Origin: Paenibacillus sediminis
Lineage (GTDB): Bacteria > Bacillota > Bacilli > Paenibacillales > Paenibacillaceae
Reading direction: 5' to 3'
NCBI RefSeq assembly: GCF_017873765.1
Contig: NZ_JAGGKP010000002.1
Span: 1-64,000, forward strand
Length of the DNA stretch: 64,000 nucleotides
The notes below the pieces were generated by a model. The model did not search any database. It had not been told where the DNA came from and saw nothing but the letters and a program-made list of their open reading frames with translations. How positions within the stretch are numbered: position 1 is the first letter of the stretch; every line of letters starts with the position of its first letter. A program made the translations under genes and the position numbers. This document shows, in pieces, positions 59,310 through 64,000 of this stretch.

Positions 59310-59945
59310 CTATCCCTCGCTTTCACCAATTTTTAATTTCAATTCCTGGATACACTGAGACAGTGAGATCCGAGAAACCCATTTCACATCTCGATCAAAA
59401 TGCACCTCACAGCTTGCAGGTAACAACGCAAACATTGGAACTCCCATCTTACGGATCAACGCTAGTTCACAGTCCGTTCCGGCAAAAGCGCCATAATGAT
59501 CTTCCATCGTCTGAATTAATATTTCCCCTTCAACCTGTGTAATGCTCCCGTTCTTCAGCATCGTCTCAAGCACATACATACATAAAATTTGGTCAAAAGA
59601 AAACCAATCGCTAGGCTCATGATGCTGCATGTATAACTCAAAGGTTAACTTCGAAACAATGTTACGTTCTAATATACTTTGACGCTGCAATGTTATTTCT
59701 CCAGGGTTTGGGGAAAAGACATCTGCCAACTCATCTAACGATAAGTCATCTTTCATGTTCAGTATTTTGTCGATACGCGTAAGCATTTTTTCTTTCGGAA
59801 AGAACGTCTCTTGACCGGTAAAAGACGATTTGCGGACAAACCACTCTTCAGGAATCAAGTTCTTTCTTTTCCATCTGTATAATTGACCATATGAAATGCC
59901 CGTCAGTTCTAGCAATTCTTTCTTCGAAATGAGTTCATCCGACAC
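59310..59945 (-). CDS. yhbD: YhbD-like DNA-binding regulator (MerR-type helix-turn-helix)
   Basis: A 211-residue protein with an N-terminal MerR-like winged helix: LISKKELLELTGISYGQLYRWKRKNLIPEEWFVRK, followed by TFFPKEKMLTRIDKIL. The remainder is helical and unassigned. It is the first gene before two bactofilins and so is probably their regulator or partner. The start is taken as GTG 59945, giving MSDELISKK; GTG 59957 is possible but sits on the binding site. An inverted repeat lies 36 bp upstream. Confidence 0.75.
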   Translation of the reverse strand: MSDELISKKELLELTGISYGQLYRWKRKNLIPEEWFVRKSSFTGQETFFPKEKMLTRIDKILNMKDDLSLDELADVFSPNPGEITLQRQSILERNIVSKLTFELYMQHHEPSDWFSFDQILCMYVLETMLKNGSITQVEGEILIQTMEDHYGAFAGTDCELALIRKMGVPMFALLPASCEVHFDRDVKWVSRISLSQCIQELKLKIGESEG

Positions 59946-59981
59946 GACATAAGTCACTCCCCTCTTCTCTGAATCGAGTGT

Positions 59982-60000
59982 AACATAACATTGTTACGTT
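59982..60000. promoter_or_regulatory. Inverted repeat upstream of yhbD
   Basis: AACATAACA (59982-59990), one base, then TGTTACGTT (59992-60000): 8 of 9 bases pair. It lies ahead of a MerR-like regulator gene and could be its own operator. No clear sigma-A promoter was recognised around it. Confidence 0.4.
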
Positions 60001-60042
60001 GTAAAGAAATAACATTAGGTGAATCGCCTAAAATATAAAAAT

Positions 60043-60071
60043 ACTCCGCTAACCCATATTGGGCGCGGAGT
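60043..60071 (-). terminator. Second hairpin downstream of argH
   Basis: ACTCCGC (60043-60049) pairs with GCGGAGT (60065-60071), with an inner CCCA / TGGG stem. The minus strand runs into ATTTTTATATTTT. It backs up the hairpin next to argH. Confidence 0.6.
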
Positions 60072-60200
60072 TTCGTGGGTATTTCTTTTATTTATACTAG
60101 TGCTCTCCATTCTTCCTCCATATTACTAACACCAATAGAGCTTTCTCCTCGCTTCCATAAAAGTAAACAAAGTTGATAGCTATCCTGCCCGTTAGCACAG

Positions 60201-60229
60201 AAAGGCTGCCATTCAAGCTGGCAGCCTTT
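60201..60229 (-). terminator. Terminator of argFGH
   Basis: AAAGGCTGCCA (60201-60211) pairs perfectly with TGGCAGCCTTT (60219-60229) around a 7-nt loop, 17 nt past the argH stop. The U tract is short. Confidence 0.75.
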
Positions 60230-60245
60230 CCGCGTTTATGTTAAA

Positions 60246-61661
60246 TTATTTACTCTTCAGATCATATTCCTTATACCAAGCTTCGGTGGACTGCAGGTTT
60301 GCCTCTGCGCGAGAAATGGCTGCCTTAACCTGCTCTGTAGCCGTTCCGCCGTATACGCCCCGAGCATTCACAACCGTCTCTGGCTGAAGCACTTGGTAGA
60401 TGCTCTCATCGAACAGCGGCGAGAACTGCTTGAACTCATCCAACGTTATGTCGAGCAAGTACTTACCGTTCTGTATGCAGTACAGCACCGTCTTACCGAT
60501 GACCTCATGCGCTTGGCGGAAAGGCAGTCCTTTGCTTGCAAGGAAGTCGGCAATATCAGTTGCATTGGAGAAATCCTTATTGACTGCTTCTCTCATGCGT
60601 CCTTTGTTCACTTTCATCGTAGCGATCATCGGCGCGAACAATTGCAGAGCGCCTTGCAACGTAGCTACAGTATCGAACATGCCTTCCTTATCTTCCTGCA
60701 TGTCTTTGTTGTATGCCAGCGGCAGTGATTTGAGCACTGTTAACAGTCCCATGAGATTTCCGTAGACACGGCCTGTTTTGCCGCGTACAAGCTCTGGAAC
60801 ATCTGGATTTTTCTTCTGCGGCATAATGCTGCTGCCTGTACAGAACGCATCGTCAAGCTCAATAAAATTGAACTCTGTGCTGCTCCATAGAACAAGTTCT
60901 TCACTAAGGCGTGAGAGATGCATCATAATGATCGCTGCGTCCGATAGAAATTCGACAATAAAGTCGCGGTCACTTACCGCATCCAAACTGTTCTCATATA
61001 CCCTGTCAAAATGGAGCTGCTTCGCAACAAAATGACGATCAATCGGGAACGTCGTGCCTGCTAATGCCCCTGCACCGAGCGGCAGCACGTTGATCCGTTT
61101 GTAGCTGTCCATCAGACGTTCAATGTCTCTCTGGAACATCGATACATAGGCGAGCAAATGATGCGCGAACAGAATTGGCTGTGCACGCTGCAGATGGGTG
61201 TAGCCTGGAACAATCGTATCCAAGTTATCCTTCGCTTGTCCGATCAGCGCCTCCTGCACAGCGTGCAGCAGACCGACAAGTTCAACCACACGTTTGCGCA
61301 AATACAGGTGCATATCTGTCGCCACTTGGTCATTCCGGCTCCGTCCTGTGTGCAGCTTGCCCCCGACAGGCCCGATCTCTTCGATTAAATTTTTCTCAAT
61401 ATTCATATGAATATCTTCATCCGATACCGAAAACTCGATTTCTCCGCGCTTTACTCTACCCAGAACGAGCAGTAGCCCGTCTTTAATTCTATCTACATCC
61501 TCTTGGGGCAAAATCCCGCATTTGCCGAGCATCGTTACGTGCGCAATACTGCCTTGAATATCTTCCTCGGCAAGCTGCTTATCAAAACCGATCGATGCTG
61601 TATACTGCTCCACAAGGTGGTTCGTCTGCTTGGTAAAACGTCCTCCCCAAAGCTTACTCAT
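60246..61661 (-). CDS. argH: Argininosuccinate lyase
   Basis: A 471-residue fumarase/aspartase-family enzyme that splits argininosuccinate into arginine and fumarate, the last step of arginine synthesis. Seen: LWGGRFTK at the start, [28 protein letters not shown] with the catalytic His, and the signature [19 protein letters not shown] with the catalytic serine loop. Length is normal. ATG 61661 follows GAGGAG. It is 35 nt after argG. Confidence 0.98.
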   Translation of the reverse strand: MSKLWGGRFTKQTNHLVEQYTASIGFDKQLAEEDIQGSIAHVTMLGKCGILPQEDVDRIKDGLLLVLGRVKRGEIEFSVSDEDIHMNIEKNLIEEIGPVGGKLHTGRSRNDQVATDMHLYLRKRVVELVGLLHAVQEALIGQAKDNLDTIVPGYTHLQRAQPILFAHHLLAYVSMFQRDIERLMDSYKRINVLPLGAGALAGTTFPIDRHFVAKQLHFDRVYENSLDAVSDRDFIVEFLSDAAIIMMHLSRLSEELVLWSSTEFNFIELDDAFCTGSSIMPQKKNPDVPELVRGKTGRVYGNLMGLLTVLKSLPLAYNKDMQEDKEGMFDTVATLQGALQLFAPMIATMKVNKGRMREAVNKDFSNATDIADFLASKGLPFRQAHEVIGKTVLYCIQNGKYLLDITLDEFKQFSPLFDESIYQVLQPETVVNARGVYGGTATEQVKAAISRAEANLQSTEAWYKEYDLKSK

Positions 61662-61696
61662 ATGAATCCACTCCTCTCACAGGGTTATGCTGCCTT

Positions 61697-62932
61697 TTAT
61701 TTATGACTTTGTTCTACGCCTGAGCTTACTTTTAAACGGAGTGCATTCAGATGAATAAAGCCGGTTGCATCGCCTTGATCATAAGCTTGTGTAGGGTCAG
61801 CTTCCATCGTCGCAATATTCGGATTATATAAGCTGACAGGACTCTTCACACCCGCTCCAATGATATTGCCTTTGTACAGTTTCAGACGAACCGTACCCGT
61901 TACGTTCTTCTGACTCTCGGTTACAAGTGCTTGGAGCGCCAGTCGTTCTGGCGCGAACCAGAAGCCGTTGTACACTAAAGTGCTGTAGCGAGCAATGAGA
62001 CTGTCACGGAGATTCATCACTTCACGGTCCATCGTCAGTGATTCCATTTTACGATGTGCGGTGAACAGAATCGTTCCACCCGGCGTCTCATACACACCGC
62101 GGCTCTTCATACCGACAAAACGGTTCTCCACCATGTCTACGCGTCCAATCCCGTGCTTGCCGCCAAGCTCATTCAGCTTCTCCATCACTTGCAGCGGACT
62201 TAAACGTTCTCCGTTCAGGGCGATGCAGTTGCCTTGCTCAAATTCAAGCTCAATATATTCCGCCTGATCCGGTGCATCCTCTGGGGATACGCTGAGCAGA
62301 TACATATCTTTATTTTCTGGTGCACTTGGATCGAACCAAGGATCTTCAAGCACGCCGCTCTCATAGCTAATATGAAGGAGGTTACGGTCCGTAGAATATG
62401 GTTTAGCCGCGGATGCTTTAACAGGGATACCATGCTCTTCCGCATATGCGATCATTTCTGCCCGACCTGGGAATTGATTACGGAATTCCTCAATACGCCA
62501 AGGCGCGATTACTTTAATTTCAGGTGCGAGTGCCGCTGCTGCAAGCTCAAAACGCACTTGGTCGTTCCCTTTCCCCGTTGCGCCGTGAGCAATCGCTGTA
62601 GCACCCTCTGCGCGAGCTATCTCCACCATCCGCTTCGCAATCAATGGACGAGCGATACTCGTACCAAGCAGGTATTGTCCTTCATAAAGCGCCCCTGACT
62701 GGAACATTGGGAAAATAAAATCTTGTGCAAATTCCGCACGCAAATCATCGATATATACTTTCGAAGCTCCCGTTGCGAGTGCTTTTTCTTCCAGTCCGTC
62801 CAGCTCATCTTTCTGTCCGATATCAGCCGTAAACGCGATGATCTCTGCGTCATATGTTTCCTTGAGCCATTTCAAAATGACGGAGGTATCTAGTCCCCCG
62901 GAATAAGCGAGTACGATTTTTTCTTTAGCCAT
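61697..62932 (-). CDS. argG: Argininosuccinate synthase
   Basis: A 411-residue ATP-dependent ligase joining citrulline and aspartate. The N-terminal [15 protein letters not shown] is the PP-loop; [20 protein letters not shown] and YETPGGTIL are family marks. ATG 62932 follows GGGGAGG. It is the middle gene of argF-argG-argH. Confidence 0.98.
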   Translation of the reverse strand: MAKEKIVLAYSGGLDTSVILKWLKETYDAEIIAFTADIGQKDELDGLEEKALATGASKVYIDDLRAEFAQDFIFPMFQSGALYEGQYLLGTSIARPLIAKRMVEIARAEGATAIAHGATGKGNDQVRFELAAAALAPEIKVIAPWRIEEFRNQFPGRAEMIAYAEEHGIPVKASAAKPYSTDRNLLHISYESGVLEDPWFDPSAPENKDMYLLSVSPEDAPDQAEYIELEFEQGNCIALNGERLSPLQVMEKLNELGGKHGIGRVDMVENRFVGMKSRGVYETPGGTILFTAHRKMESLTMDREVMNLRDSLIARYSTLVYNGFWFAPERLALQALVTESQKNVTGTVRLKLYKGNIIGAGVKSPVSLYNPNIATMEADPTQAYDQGDATGFIHLNALRLKVSSGVEQSHK

Positions 62933-63007
62933 ATGTGAATTCCTCCCCTAATGTAGAACGCTCTCTCTCATTGATTAAACTTATAAATCGTTCATTGTAT
63001 GAATCAT

Positions 63008-63964
63008 TTATCCCATCAATGCAACCATAATCGCTTTCTGTGCATGGAGGCGGTTCTCTGCTTCATCAAAAACAACGGAATTCGGACCATCAATAACCTC
63101 TTCACTTACTTCTTCACCACGATGAGCAGGAAGACAGTGCAGGAACATGTAGTCTGGCTTCGCGTATTTTACTAACGCTTCATTTACTTGATAGTCAGCG
63201 AACGCAATTTCCCGAGCCTTCTGCTCAGCTTCAAAACCCATGCTCGCCCAGACGTCTGTATAAATAACATCTGCGTTCATGGCCGCTTCTTTCGAGTCAC
63301 GATATACTGTTATTTTCGCTCCAGATTGTTTAGCAATCTCCTGGCAATAAGCCACAATCTCTTGATCCGGCTCGTAGCCTTCAGGGCTAGCAACTGTAAC
63401 ATCCATCCCCATCTTCGCTCCGCCAATCATTAAGGAATGCGCCATGTTATTGCCGTCCCCGATATAAGCCAGCTTCAGTCCCTTCAGCTTGCCTTTATGT
63501 TCAATAATCGTCTGAAAATCAGCAAGCACTTGGCATGGATGCCCTAAATCGCTAAGTCCATTAATAACGGGAACAGTTGAATAACGAGCAAGCTCAATAA
63601 CCCGTTCGTGACCGAACGTACGAATCATAATGCCGTCCAAATAACGGGAAAGAACTTGAGCTGTATCGCTAATGGTCTCGCCGCGGCCGAGCTGAATATC
63701 ATTTTTACTTAAAAAGAGTGCATGCCCACCTAGCTGAAATACGCCAACTTCAAACGAAACGCGCGTTCTAGTCGATGATTTCTCAAAAATAAGTCCAACG
63801 GTTTTCCCTTTAAGCGGCTCATACACTTCACCGTTTTTTTGTTTGCGCTTCAATTCGATAGCGAGATCAAGCAAATACTGAATTTCTGCGCTGCTAAAGT
63901 CGGATAATTCTATAAAATCTCTGCCTTTGAGATCAAATTTAGGTTCTAAAGATGTCGGACTCAT
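63008..63964 (-). CDS. argF: Ornithine carbamoyltransferase
   Basis: A 318-residue enzyme making citrulline from ornithine and carbamoyl phosphate. Seen: EKSSTRTRVSFE (carbamoyl-phosphate site), LGHPCQVLADFQT, DVWASMGFE and FLHCLPAHRGEEV (ornithine-site Cys). ATG 63964 follows AAGGAGGAG. It is the first of the three arginine genes here; its promoter lies past the right edge, so ArgR control cannot be judged. Confidence 0.98.
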   Translation of the reverse strand: MSPTSLEPKFDLKGRDFIELSDFSSAEIQYLLDLAIELKRKQKNGEVYEPLKGKTVGLIFEKSSTRTRVSFEVGVFQLGGHALFLSKNDIQLGRGETISDTAQVLSRYLDGIMIRTFGHERVIELARYSTVPVINGLSDLGHPCQVLADFQTIIEHKGKLKGLKLAYIGDGNNMAHSLMIGGAKMGMDVTVASPEGYEPDQEIVAYCQEIAKQSGAKITVYRDSKEAAMNADVIYTDVWASMGFEAEQKAREIAFADYQVNEALVKYAKPDYMFLHCLPAHRGEEVSEEVIDGPNSVVFDEAENRLHAQKAIMVALMG

Positions 63965-64000
63965 ACGAGTGACTCCTCCTTTGCGGTATGTTGCTCGATG

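Noticed and set aside
59979..60005. WalR box upstream of yhbD
   Set aside because: The TGTWAC-like words are spaced 13 and 8 bp apart start to start, not the 11 bp required by the WalR consensus.

Overview
The window looks like a chromosome segment of a Gram-positive, low-to-moderate-GC bacterium of the Paenibacillaceae (Paenibacillus or a close relative). The evidence is the 5' end of a Bacillales-type 16S rRNA gene at the left edge, strong GGAGG ribosome binding sites, frequent TTG and GTG starts, SLH-domain surface proteins, the pcrB-pcrA-ligA block, and a gene order around uvrBA / minJ / ctpB / ftsXE that recalls Bacillus subtilis. Most genes are on the minus strand. The genus is an inference from one window.

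Region by region. 1-545: 5' end of a 16S rRNA gene reading off the left edge, with two candidate tandem promoters and a boxA-like leader. 555-1802 (+): membrane-anchored molybdopterin oxidoreductase. 1863-6915: pcrB-pcrA-ligA (lipid synthase, repair helicase, ligase). 7047-28601: a large surface-glycan locus. Its right-hand, AT-rich part (about 13.9-26.1 kb) holds a mannose-based sugar pathway (manC, gmd, an rmd-like reductase, a perosamine-synthase-like aminotransferase, a NeuD/PerB-like acetyltransferase), a short ABC exporter pair, several glycosyltransferases and an exported unknown protein. Its left part holds the complete dTDP-L-rhamnose pathway (rmlACBD), two GT2 enzymes and the initiating undecaprenyl-phosphate sugar transferase. 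A divergent polymerase/ligase-like membrane protein with TPRs closes the locus. 28739-32501: manA and gtaB supply sugar precursors, next to a membrane-anchored GH13 enzyme. 32692-35205: a long U32 protein of the RNA-hydroxylase type. 35377-38806: two exported copper-amine-oxidase-N-like proteins, one of them an HtrA protease, plus a small membrane protein. 39099-40721 (+): siroheme nitrite/sulfite reductase. 40813-45678: uvrBA, divergent from a MotA/MotB-type stator pair (45910-47491, +). 47558-50041: SLH surface protein. 50194-55964: ftsE-ftsX-M23 peptidase-ctpB-minJ, a division and wall-remodelling block. 56164-57603 (+): VanW-family protein followed by a broken Doc toxin gene. 57808-59945: yhbD-yhbE-yhbF (regulator plus two bactofilins). 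60246-63964: argF-argG-argH.

How it fits together. The glycan genes form a nearly complete route: precursors (gtaB, manA, manC, gmd, rmlACBD), lipid-linked initiation, chain building, ABC export, and attachment or polymerisation outside. Phosphomannomutase is not seen. An S-layer glycan or secondary wall polymer is likely. The ftsEX block lies beside a perfect match to the WalR consensus, tying it to wall homeostasis. Several start sites differ from the longest possible reading frame and were chosen from ribosome binding sites and overlaps. No CRISPR array, insertion sequence, prophage or tRNA was seen. The least explained parts are the AT-rich glycan island and its unfamiliar proteins.
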